Positions 20,000 through 27,226 of a stretch of DNA of 39,551 nt are shown here, one piece after another (the stretch's first letter is position 1; each line of letters starts with the position of its first letter). The DNA comes from Burkholderiales bacterium (GTDB lineage: Bacteria > Pseudomonadota > Gammaproteobacteria > Burkholderiales > Casimicrobiaceae). A program made the position numbers and the translations under genes. The stretch is from assembly GCA_025927765.1 (NCBI GenBank), contig JAICKU010000030.1, positions 1-39,551 on the forward strand. Reading direction: 5' to 3'. The notes beneath the pieces were generated by a model. That model was not told the DNA's origin and made no database searches. It saw nothing but the letters and a program-made list of their open reading frames with translations.

Positions 20000-21023
20000 G
20001 CTGCGTTTCCGTGAGGGGCCAGCGGGGCGCCACCGAGAAGGCGTAATCGCGGCGCGCATGGCGCAGGCGCTGCGCCCCGGCCATCGCGATCATCGCGCCA
20101 TTGTCCGTGCAATAGCGCGGATCGGGGAAGAACGCGCGCGCGTTGCGCAGGGCGAGCGCATCGACGAGCGCTGCGCGTAGCCGCCGATTCGCGCCCACGC
20201 CCCCGGCGACGACCAGCGACGAGCGGCCGCTCACGTCGAGCGCGCGCAGCGCCTTCGCGACGAGCACGTCGACGACCGCCGCCTGGAACGCCGCCGCGAG
20301 GTCGGCCTTGACGGCGTCCGGCAGCAACGCCGGGTCGCCCCCCGACGCCGCCTCCCGCGCACGCAACAGCACGGCCGTCTTGAGCCCCGAGAAGCTCATG
20401 TCGAGGTCGGGCGAATCGATCATCGGTCGCGGCAGCGCAATCGCGTCGGCATCGCCACCTTCTGCCAGCGCGGCGATCGCGGGACCGCCGGGATACGGCA
20501 GTCCCAGCAACTTGGCCGTCTTGTCGAACGCCTCGCCCGCCGCGTCGTCCTGCGTGTCGCCGAGGAGCACGTAATCGCCCACTGCGCGCACGTCGTACCA
20601 CTGCGTGTGGCCGCCGGACACGAGCAGTGCGACGAACGGAAACGCCGGCGCAGCGTCGGCGAGGAGCGGCGACAGCAGATGCCCTTCGAGATGGTGCACG
20701 CCGACGACCGGTTTGCCGAGCGCGAACCCGAGCGCCGACGCGACACCGGCGCCGACCAGCAGCGCGCCGGCGAGGCCCGGCCCCTTCGTGTAGGCGATCG
20801 CGTCGACGTCGTTCAGGGCCACATCGGCGCGATCGAGCACGTCGCGGATCAATGGCAGCACGCGCCGTACGTGGTCGCGCGACGCGAGCTCCGGCACGAC
20901 GCCGCCATAGGCTTCGTGCAGCGCCACCTGCGAATGCAAGGCGTCCGCGAGCAGGCCGCGCTCGGTATCGTAGAGGGCGACGCCGGTTTCGTCGCAGGAC
21001 GTTTCGATGCCGAGCACGCGCAT
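19992..21023 (-). CDS. tsaD: tRNA N6-adenosine threonylcarbamoyltransferase TsaD
   Basis: A 343-residue ASKHA-fold enzyme that, with TsaB/TsaE, transfers threonylcarbamoyl to A37 of ANN-decoding tRNAs. It opens [19 protein letters not shown]. The metal ligands His111 and His115 sit in [12 protein letters not shown], at the same numbering as E. coli TsaD. Other blocks are [45 protein letters not shown] and [16 protein letters not shown] 21023 was chosen because homology begins there; a longer frame to 21206 overlaps rpsU. The last residues QQK and the TAG stop come from repeat copy C. It is divergent from rpsU, a common arrangement. Confidence 0.95.
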   Translation of the reverse strand: MRVLGIETSCDETGVALYDTERGLLADALHSQVALHEAYGGVVPELASRDHVRRVLPLIRDVLDRADVALNDVDAIAYTKGPGLAGALLVGAGVASALGFALGKPVVGVHHLEGHLLSPLLADAAPAFPFVALLVSGGHTQWYDVRAVGDYVLLGDTQDDAAGEAFDKTAKLLGLPYPGGPAIAALAEGGDADAIALPRPMIDSPDLDMSFSGLKTAVLLRAREAASGGDPALLPDAVKADLAAAFQAAVVDVLVAKALRALDVSGRSSLVVAGGVGANRRLRAALVDALALRNARAFFPDPRYCTDNGAMIAMAGAQRLRHARRDYAFSVAPRWPLTETQQK

Positions 21024-21043
21024 GTCCGGGACGATACCGGAGC

Positions 21044-21074
21044 TTGCCGCCGCGCGGTACCCACTGCTATACTT
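21044..21074 (+). promoter_or_regulatory. promoter of rpsU operon
   Basis: TTGCCG (21044-21049) and TATACT (21069-21074) are separated by 19 bases. Transcription would begin near 21081, about 37 bases before the rpsU ATG. Confidence 0.55.
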
Positions 21075-21077
21075 TCG

Positions 21078-21092
21078 GGTTACCGTAACCCC
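21078..21092. promoter_or_regulatory. palindrome at the rpsU transcription start
   Basis: GGGTTAC-C-GTAACCC is a perfect 7-base dyad with a single central base, covering the expected start site. It could be an operator or a 5'-end structure of the S21 mRNA. Confidence 0.5.
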
Positions 21093-21117
21093 TCTGGCAG
21101 GAAAGGCGCCACCGCAC

Positions 21118-21330
21118 ATGACCAGCGTTCGCGTTCGCGAGAACGAGCCCTTCGAAGCCGCGCTTCGCCGCTTCAAGCGCACCATCGAGAAGACCGGTCT
21201 TCTCACCGAGCTTCGGGCCCGTGAGTTCTACGAAAAGCCCACCTCCGAGCGCAAGCGCAAGAAGGCTGCCGCGGTGAAGCGGCATTACAAGCGCCTTCGC
21301 AGCCAGCAACTGCCGCCGAAGCTGTACTGA
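21118..21330 (+). CDS. rpsU: 30S ribosomal protein S21
   Basis: A 70-residue basic protein of the small subunit, placed near the mRNA exit/Shine-Dalgarno region and important for initiation. The sequence [20 protein letters not shown], then [20 protein letters not shown] and the Lys/Arg-rich C-terminus ending LPPKLY are typical. AGGAAAGG lies about 10 bases upstream of ATG 21118. It is the first gene of the macromolecular synthesis block with yqeY, dnaG and rpoD, and is followed by a 10-base perfect stem-loop that may favour S21 over the downstream products. Confidence 0.96.
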   Translation: MTSVRVRENEPFEAALRRFKRTIEKTGLLTELRAREFYEKPTSERKRKKAAAVKRHYKRLRSQQLPPKLY

Positions 21331-21338
21331 TTTTCCCC

Positions 21339-21366
21339 GGCGTTTCGCCGCCACGAGCGAAACGCC
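21339..21366 (+). terminator. stem-loop after rpsU (attenuator or processing site)
   Basis: GGCGTTTCGC (21339-21348) pairs perfectly with GCGAAACGCC (21357-21366) around an 8-base loop. No T-tract follows. In E. coli an internal terminator lies at the matching rpsU-dnaG position, so partial termination is a reasonable inference. Confidence 0.5.
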
Positions 21367-21417
21367 CGCGCGGCGCGAGCCGCCGAAAAGCGCGAAGGGC
21401 CGACGCGCGGAAGTCCG

Positions 21418-21867
21418 ATGAGCCTGACCGACCGCATTTCCGCCGACGTGAAGGACGCGATGCGCGCGCGCGAATCGGCGCGCGTATCCACGCTGCGCCT
21501 CCTCCTCGCCGCCATCAAGCAGCGCGAAGTCGACGAGCGCAAGACGCTCTCCGACGCCGACGTGATCTCCGTGATCGACAAGATGGTGCGCCAGCGCCGG
21601 GAATCGATCGCCCAGTTCGATGCGGGCAACCGTCCGGACCTGGCCGCCGTCGAGCGCGCCGAGATCGCGATCCTCGAAACCTATCTGCCGCAGCCGCTGC
21701 CCGACGCCGAAATCGACGCGGCCATCGACGAAGCGCTCGCCTCCGCGCGCGCCGCCGGCGCCGCGGGACCTGCGCTGATGGGCAAGGTGATGGGCGTGCT
21801 GAAGCCGAAGCTTGCCGGACGCGCCGACATGGCCGCCGTTTCCTCGCGGGTGAAGTCACGCCTTTGA
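21418..21867 (+). CDS. yqeY: GatB/YqeY domain protein
   Basis: A 149-residue helical protein resembling the tRNA-binding tail domain of GatB. Recognised by MSLTDRISADVKDAMRARES, RVSTLRLLLAAIKQREVDER, QFDAGNRPDLAAVERAEIAI and the C-terminal GPALMGKVMGVLKPKLAGRA. The biochemical role is not settled; a link to tRNA or amidotransferase chemistry is inferred from the GatB tail. The rpsU-yqeY-dnaG order is common in Proteobacteria. It lies 87 bases after rpsU and 70 before dnaG. Confidence 0.92.
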   Translation: MSLTDRISADVKDAMRARESARVSTLRLLLAAIKQREVDERKTLSDADVISVIDKMVRQRRESIAQFDAGNRPDLAAVERAEIAILETYLPQPLPDAEIDAAIDEALASARAAGAAGPALMGKVMGVLKPKLAGRADMAAVSSRVKSRL

Positions 21868-21937
21868 GGCCGACGCTCGTCGCGTCGCTGTTGCGGTCGG
21901 CTGCCGGCGGCGCGCTTGTTGCAACTCGCCGTTCGCG

Positions 21938-23689
21938 ATGATCCCCAGCGATTTCATCGACACGCTGCTGCGCCGCGTCGACATCGTCGACGTGATCGAC
22001 CGTTCGGTACCGCTCAGGAAAGCGGGTGCCAACTACCAGGCGTGCTGCCCGTTCCACAGCGAGAAGACGCCGTCGTTCACGGTGAGCCCGACCAAGCAGT
22101 TCTATCACTGCTTCGGCTGCGGCGCGCACGGTACGGTCATCGGCTTCCTGATGGAGTATTCGGGCAAGTCGTTTCCCGACGCGGTCGAGTCGCTCGCGCG
22201 CGAAGTGGGTCTCGAAGTGCCGCACACCGGCAACGGCAGCGAACGTGAAGCCCGCGCCGCAGCGCCCGATCTCAGCGATACCCTGCTCGCTGCGGCGAAG
22301 TTCTATCGCGCCGAACTCAAGAATTCGTCGCGCGCCATCGACTACCTGCGCAAACGCGGTCTCACCGGATCGGTCGCAGCGCATTTCGGCATCGGCTACG
22401 CACCGCCCGGCTGGCAGAACCTCGAGCGCGTGTTCCCGAACTATGCCGATTCCGCGCTCGACGCCGCTGGCCTCGTGATCACCAACGATGCGGGCAAGCG
22501 CTACGATCGCTTTCGCGATCGCGTGATGTTCCCGATTCACGATGCGCAGGGACGCGTGATCGGCTTCGGCGGCCGCGTGCTCGATGGCGGCGAGCCGAAG
22601 TACCTGAACTCGCCCGAAACGCCGGTGTTCTCGAAGGGCCGCGAGCTCTACGGCCTCTACCTTGCGAGAAACGCGATTCGCGCCGCAGCTCGCGTGGTGG
22701 TCGTCGAAGGCTACATGGACGTGGTCGCGCTCGCACAGCACGGCGTGGGCTACGCGGTGGCGACGCTCGGCACGTCGACGACGCCGACGCACGTGCAGAA
22801 GCTTTTGCGCCTCTCCGACAGCGTGGTGTTCTGCTTCGACGGCGACGCCGCGGGCCGCAAGGCCGCGTGGCGCGCGCTCGAGAATACCGTGGGCGAACTG
22901 CGCGACGGCAAGGAGATCCGTTTCCTGTTCCTGCCGGACGGCGAGGATCCCGACGATTTCGTGCGCAAGCGCGGCAAGGACGCATTCGAGGCCGCGCTCG
23001 CGCAAGCGGCCCCGCTTTCGCAATATCTGCTGGGCGAACTCTCGGTTCGCCACTCGCCCGCGACCGCCGAGGGACGCGCCGCACTCGTGACCGCCGCGAA
23101 GCCGCACGTCGAGGCGATCACGGCGCCCGTTCTCGGTGCGCTCGTCCGTCGCCAACTTGCCGAACTCGCAGGAATTCCGGAGGCCCAACTCGGATCGTTG
23201 GTGCAGTCCGCAAAGGCCGGCACCGGCGCAACGCGAGGCGCGCCCGCACGGCGTGCCTTCGGTCCCGCACGACGGCCGCCGTCGCTGCTGCGCGCGCTCC
23301 TGCAGGGACTCCTGCTCGAGCCTTCGCTCGCGCGACGCCACGACCTGCCGAGCGCGGACGTGCCGGGGCCCGAAGCGGCGACGTGGAATGCGGTTCTATC
23401 GCACTGCAAGGAAGCCACGGGCGAACCCACGACGGCGGTCCTCGTCCAGCATTTCGCCGGCACCGCACACGAGGCGGCGATTGCCGACGTGCTCGCCTTG
23501 GCCGCCGACCAGGCGCTGGCGGCGGATCAGATCGAGGTGCACGTGCTGGCGGCCGCCGAGAAGTTGCGCCGGGAAGCGGCGCAGCGCGCGATGGATGCGC
23601 TGCTCGCGAAGCCCTATGGCTCTCACACACCGGCCGAGATTGAGGCGTTGCACCGGCTGAAGGCCGGCCAGCGTCCGCGCGACGCATGA
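21938..23689 (+). CDS. dnaG: DNA primase
   Basis: A 583-residue RNA polymerase that lays primers at the replication fork with DnaB helicase. The N-terminal zinc domain is complete: CPFHSEKTPSF and YHCFGCGAHG give the C-x2-H...C-x2-C set. The catalytic core follows, with RDRVMFPIHDAQGRVIGFGG, the TOPRIM Glu in VVVVEGYMDVVALAQ, and the DxD-type site SVVFCFDGDAAGRKAAW. The C-terminal helicase-binding region from about residue 430 is Ala/Arg-rich and ends in KAGQRPRDA. Length is normal. ATG 21938 begins the standard MIPSDFIDTLL sequence. Confidence 0.96.
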   Translation: MIPSDFIDTLLRRVDIVDVIDRSVPLRKAGANYQACCPFHSEKTPSFTVSPTKQFYHCFGCGAHGTVIGFLMEYSGKSFPDAVESLAREVGLEVPHTGNGSEREARAAAPDLSDTLLAAAKFYRAELKNSSRAIDYLRKRGLTGSVAAHFGIGYAPPGWQNLERVFPNYADSALDAAGLVITNDAGKRYDRFRDRVMFPIHDAQGRVIGFGGRVLDGGEPKYLNSPETPVFSKGRELYGLYLARNAIRAAARVVVVEGYMDVVALAQHGVGYAVATLGTSTTPTHVQKLLRLSDSVVFCFDGDAAGRKAAWRALENTVGELRDGKEIRFLFLPDGEDPDDFVRKRGKDAFEAALAQAAPLSQYLLGELSVRHSPATAEGRAALVTAAKPHVEAITAPVLGALVRRQLAELAGIPEAQLGSLVQSAKAGTGATRGAPARRAFGPARRPPSLLRALLQGLLLEPSLARRHDLPSADVPGPEAATWNAVLSHCKEATGEPTTAVLVQHFAGTAHEAAIADVLALAADQALAADQIEVHVLAAAEKLRREAAQRAMDALLAKPYGSHTPAEIEALHRLKAGQRPRDA

Positions 23690-23726
23690 AAACGACGGAT
23701 GGCCCTGTCTTTGGCGCGTCGCACGC

Positions 23727-23732
23727 TATAAT
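23727..23732 (+). promoter_or_regulatory. -10 box of rpoD-proximal promoter
   Basis: A perfect TATAAT lies 112 bases before the rpoD ATG in the dnaG-rpoD gap. No convincing -35 hexamer is found at 16-18 bases; TTGGCG at 23711 is too close. Confidence 0.5.
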
Positions 23733-23739
23733 TTGAGGT

Positions 23740-23779
23740 TTTTCGCGTCGCCCCCATTGTGACCTCGACGACGCGAAAA
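23740..23779 (+). promoter_or_regulatory. long stem-loop at the 5' end of the rpoD leader
   Basis: TTTTCGCGTCG (23740-23750) pairs perfectly over 11 bases with CGACGCGAAAA (23769-23779), loop 18 bases. It starts where transcription from the TATAAT box would begin. It could protect the mRNA 5' end, regulate translation, or weakly terminate dnaG read-through. Confidence 0.5.
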
Positions 23780-23844
23780 GCCGCCAGCACGGAGCGGTCA
23801 GCGTCCGTGCGTTGCAGCCGGCAGCGCCGTTAACAAGGATGACC

Positions 23845-26160
23845 ATGGTCAAGAAGCACGTGAAGCCCGCCCGCAAATCGCCCGCCGCCGCGAAGGGCAA
23901 ATCGTCCTCGCCGGCGCGAAAGCCTGCGACGAAATCGGCTGCCAGGAAGCCGAAGACGGCGGCCACGAAGGCGGCAGCCACGCCCAAGACGCCCGCGGCC
24001 AAGCGCGCGGCGCAATCGACGGCCCGCAAGACGGCGCCGGCGAAGCCTGCTGCCGCCGAAAAAGTGCCCGCGACGAAACCCAAGGCCGTCGCCACCCCCG
24101 AGAAGGCCGCGACCAGGCCGGTGAAGGTGGTGGCTGCGCCGAAGCCGGTCAAGCCGGTTGCGAAGACGGTGGATGCGGCGGTCGTAGCGGTGGCCGCGAA
24201 GGCGACGGGCGCGCGCAAGCCGTCGGTGGGTGAAATCGCCGCGAAAATCGCCGGCAAGCGCGCCGAGGAGCACAAGAAGGGCAAGAACGGCAAGGCCGCC
24301 GAGGTGGCGCCGCGCGAATTGACGCCCGCCGACGTCGAGGCCCGCAAGCGCCGCCTCAAGACGCTGATCGTGCTCGGCAAGGAGCGCGGCTACCTTACGT
24401 ACGCCGAAATCAACGATCACCTGCCCGACGACATTCTCGACGCCGAGCAGATCGAGGGCATCATCTCGATGATCGGCGACATGGGCATCCAGGTGTACGA
24501 CGAAGCCCCGGATGCCGAGACGCTGCTCATGTCCGAGGCGACGCCCACCGCCGCCGCGGAAGACGTCGAAGAGGAAGCCGAGGCCGCGGCGTCGACGCTC
24601 GACAGCGAGTTCGGCCGCACCACCGATCCCGTGCGCATGTACATGCGCGAGATGGGCTCGGTGGAACTGCTCACGCGTGAAGGCGAGATCGAGATCGCGA
24701 AGCGCATCGAAGAGGGCCTGAAGCACATGGTCCTCGCGATCTCGGCGTGTCCGATGACCGTGCACGAGATCCTCGAACTCGCCGACAAGATCGGCAAGGA
24801 CGAACTCAAGATCGACGACATGGTCGACGGCCTGCTCGATTTCAACGAAGAGCTGACGGCCATCGAGGAAGAAGCGAGCGACGACGACGAGGACGAGGAG
24901 GACGAAGAGGAAGCCGATCCGGGCGCGATCGCGAGCGAGAACCTCGAGCGCCTGAAGACGGCGGCACTCGAGCGGTTCTCGACGATCCGCAAGTTCTTCA
25001 CGAAGATGCTGCAGGTGCTCGCGAAGGAGGGGCACAAGGCGCCGAAGTACCTCGACCTGCAGAAGAAGATCAGCCACGAGCTGATGCAGATCCGCTTCTC
25101 GGCGCGCATGGTCGAGAAGCTGTGCGACCAGGTGCGAAGCGAAGTCGACAACATCCGCCAGATCGAGCGCAAGATCCAGGACCTCGTGGTGAACAAGGGC
25201 GGCATGCCGCGCCCCGACTTCATCAAGGCGTTCCCGTCGCACGAAACGTCGCTGCGCTGGATCGACCGCGAAGTCGGCGCGCATCACCCGTACAGCGAGC
25301 AGCTCGCCAAGTACCGCCAGGCGATCGTCGAGCAGCAGCAGAAGCTCATCGACCTGCAGACGCGCGTGATGATCCCCTTGAAGGACCTGAAGGAGATCAA
25401 CAAGCAGATGTCGACGGGCGAGGCGAAGGCGCGCAAGGCCAAGCGCGAGATGACCGAGGCGAACCTGCGCCTCGTGATCTCGATCGCGAAGAAGTACACC
25501 AACCGCGGCCTGCAGTTCCTCGACCTGATCCAGGAAGGCAACATCGGCCTCATGAAGGCGGTCGACAAGTTCGAATACCGGCGCGGCTACAAATTCTCGA
25601 CGTACGCGACGTGGTGGATCCGCCAGGCGATCACGCGCTCGATCGCAGACCAGGCGCGCACGATCCGCATTCCCGTGCACATGATCGAGACGATCAACAA
25701 GATGAACCGGATCTCGCGTCAGATCCTGCAGGAGACGGGTCAGGAGCCCGATCCGGCCACGCTCGCCGTGAAGATGGAGATGCCGGAAGAGAAGATCCGC
25801 AAGATCCTGAAGATCAGCAAGGAGCCGATCTCGATGGAAACGCCGATTGGCGACGACGACGACTCGCACCTCGGCGACTTCATCGAGGACCAGTCGACGG
25901 TCGCGCCGTCGGAGGCCGCGGTGAACGCGAGCCTGCGCGACGTGTGCAAGGACATCCTCGACACGCTGACGCCGCGCGAAGCGAAGGTGCTGCGCATGCG
26001 CTTCGGCATCGAGATGAACACCGACCACACGCTCGAGGAAGTCGGCAAGCAGTTCGACGTCACGCGCGAGCGCATTCGCCAGATCGAGGCGAAGGCGCTA
26101 CGGAAGCTGCGGCATCCATCGCGCTCCGAGAAGCTGCGGAGCTTCCTGGAAGGCGAGTAA
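23845..26160 (+). CDS. rpoD: RNA polymerase primary sigma factor RpoD
   Basis: A 771-residue housekeeping sigma factor. Residues 1-~155 are a Lys/Ala/Pro-rich basic extension ([18 protein letters not shown] and similar) resembling histone-H1-like tails, seen in betaproteobacterial RpoD. Region 1.1 follows ([20 protein letters not shown]), then region 1.2 ([20 protein letters not shown]) and an acidic non-conserved region with an Asp/Glu run around residue 350. Region 2 has [20 protein letters not shown] and [18 protein letters not shown], the -10 recognition helix. Region 4 ends in [18 protein letters not shown] for -35 contact. ATG 23845 was preferred over ATG 23839 because AAGGA lies 6 bases upstream. 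A strong terminator follows. Confidence 0.96.
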   Translation: MVKKHVKPARKSPAAAKGKSSSPARKPATKSAARKPKTAATKAAATPKTPAAKRAAQSTARKTAPAKPAAAEKVPATKPKAVATPEKAATRPVKVVAAPKPVKPVAKTVDAAVVAVAAKATGARKPSVGEIAAKIAGKRAEEHKKGKNGKAAEVAPRELTPADVEARKRRLKTLIVLGKERGYLTYAEINDHLPDDILDAEQIEGIISMIGDMGIQVYDEAPDAETLLMSEATPTAAAEDVEEEAEAAASTLDSEFGRTTDPVRMYMREMGSVELLTREGEIEIAKRIEEGLKHMVLAISACPMTVHEILELADKIGKDELKIDDMVDGLLDFNEELTAIEEEASDDDEDEEDEEEADPGAIASENLERLKTAALERFSTIRKFFTKMLQVLAKEGHKAPKYLDLQKKISHELMQIRFSARMVEKLCDQVRSEVDNIRQIERKIQDLVVNKGGMPRPDFIKAFPSHETSLRWIDREVGAHHPYSEQLAKYRQAIVEQQQKLIDLQTRVMIPLKDLKEINKQMSTGEAKARKAKREMTEANLRLVISIAKKYTNRGLQFLDLIQEGNIGLMKAVDKFEYRRGYKFSTYATWWIRQAITRSIADQARTIRIPVHMIETINKMNRISRQILQETGQEPDPATLAVKMEMPEEKIRKILKISKEPISMETPIGDDDDSHLGDFIEDQSTVAPSEAAVNASLRDVCKDILDTLTPREAKVLRMRFGIEMNTDHTLEEVGKQFDVTRERIRQIEAKALRKLRHPSRSEKLRSFLEGE

Positions 26161-26177
26161 AAGCAGGCCCTTCATCG

Positions 26178-26209
26178 AAACGCCCCGGTTCCCCGGGGCG
26201 TTTTGTTTT
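26178..26209 (+). terminator. intrinsic terminator of rpoD
   Basis: AAACGCCCCGG, a 4-base loop TTCC, CCGGGGCGTTTT, then GTTTT. A textbook hairpin with a T-rich tail 18 bases after the rpoD stop. Confidence 0.92.
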
Positions 26210-26478
26210 CCGCCCATGCAACACGCGCGTCGGCGCCGATAACCCCTCGCCTTCGTCGCTTGCCTGACACGGGCGCGCGCTTTGACAACGCGCGCCGTAA
26301 ATCTGACGGCGCCGTGAAGGCGTGCACGGGCCAACGCGCATGGTGACGCCATTTCACGGGTATCGATCCGACGCACGGATATTGCAGGCGTATCGGGTAT
26401 TCCCCGCGCCGCCCGGGCGCGGGCGAGACGCATGCGCGTATGGCGCGTGCCCTGCAAACTACATTCGGAGGTACGCTC
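26210..26478. other. intergenic region before DUF4142 gene
   Basis: No gene is seen. A consensus TTGACA at 26282-26287 has no -10 box at 16-18 bases. The region is otherwise G+C-rich; CCCGCGCCGCCCGGGCGCGGG near 26403 is a strong dyad (given here by its ends, 26403-26423) that could be a leader hairpin. A promoter for the next gene must lie here but is not evident. Confidence 0.4.
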
Positions 26479-27156
26479 ATGTCCGGCCACCGCTACACAC
26501 TGCCTGCACTTGTCGGCGCCGTCTCGTTCTGCTTCGCAGCGGCGGTCGGCGCTCAGGTGACAGCCAATACCCACAGCCCGAGCAATGTCGGCACGACGGC
26601 GACGACGCCGAGCGCGAATGCGATGAACAGCCAAAGCGCGTCGACGAACGCGAGCAACAAGGTGTCCGCGAGCGACCGCAAGTTCATGGAGAAGGCGGCG
26701 CAAGGCGGCATGGCCGAGGTCCAGCTCGGCAAGCTCGCGACGGAAAAGGCGAGCGCGGATGCCGTGAAGCAGTTCGGCCAGCGAATGGTCGACGACCACG
26801 GCAAGGCCAACGACCAGCTGAAGCAGGTCGCGAGTGAGAAGGGTGTGACGCTGCCCACGCACCTCGACAAGAAGTCGCAGCAGGAATACGACCGCCTGTC
26901 GAAGCTGTCCGGCAGCGAGTTCGATCAGGAATACATGAAGCACATGGTGTCCGACCACAAGAAGGACGTGTCGGAGTTCAAGAGCGAGATCAAGAAGGCG
27001 AAGGACAACGACCTCAAGCAATGGGCGCAGAACACGCTGCCCGTGCTCGAAGAGCACCTGAAGCTCGCGCAGACGGACGAGTCGATCGCCAAGAACGAAG
27101 GCAAGAACAACGCGACGAAGACGTCGAGCACGCCATCCCGCAAGACGGGCTCGTAA
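26479..27156 (+). CDS. DUF4142 family exported protein
   Basis: A 225-residue secreted protein. A signal peptide of about 25 residues ends in AAAVGAQV. Residues ~28-60 are a Ser/Asn/Thr/Ala-rich linker. The DUF4142 ferritin-like helical bundle spans about 63-205: KVSASDRKFMEKAAQGGMAE, AVKQFGQRMVDDHGKANDQL, SGSEFDQEYMKHMVSDHKKD and LPVLEEHLKLAQ, with the paired DH/H residues that in related four-helix bundles can bind metal. The tail is Lys/Ser/Thr-rich. GGAGGT lies 7 bases before ATG 26479. The function of DUF4142 is unproven; members are often stress-associated periplasmic proteins. Confidence 0.88.
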   Translation: MSGHRYTLPALVGAVSFCFAAAVGAQVTANTHSPSNVGTTATTPSANAMNSQSASTNASNKVSASDRKFMEKAAQGGMAEVQLGKLATEKASADAVKQFGQRMVDDHGKANDQLKQVASEKGVTLPTHLDKKSQQEYDRLSKLSGSEFDQEYMKHMVSDHKKDVSEFKSEIKKAKDNDLKQWAQNTLPVLEEHLKLAQTDESIAKNEGKNNATKTSSTPSRKTGS

Positions 27157-27200
27157 TTCGCCGTTCGGGGCGGCCGTGCCCGCCGCCCCGCGCTCCCCGC

Positions 27201-27224
27201 GGCGTCACGCGTTCGCGTGACGCC
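27201..27224. terminator. bidirectional hairpin between DUF4142 and acetyltransferase genes
   Basis: GGCGTCACGCG (27201-27211), loop TT, CGCGTGACGCC (27214-27224): a perfect 11-base stem between convergent genes. A second GGGGCGG/CCGCCCC dyad lies just upstream. Confidence 0.65.
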
Positions 27225-27226
27225 GT

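Noticed and set aside
23830-26028. Reverse 732-codon ORF opposite rpoD
   Set aside because: Its low-complexity Arg/Leu/Asp/His composition mirrors rpoD codon bias; no motif is recognisable.
26282-26310. TTGACA as the DUF4142 promoter
   Set aside because: No acceptable -10 hexamer occurs at 15-19 bases.
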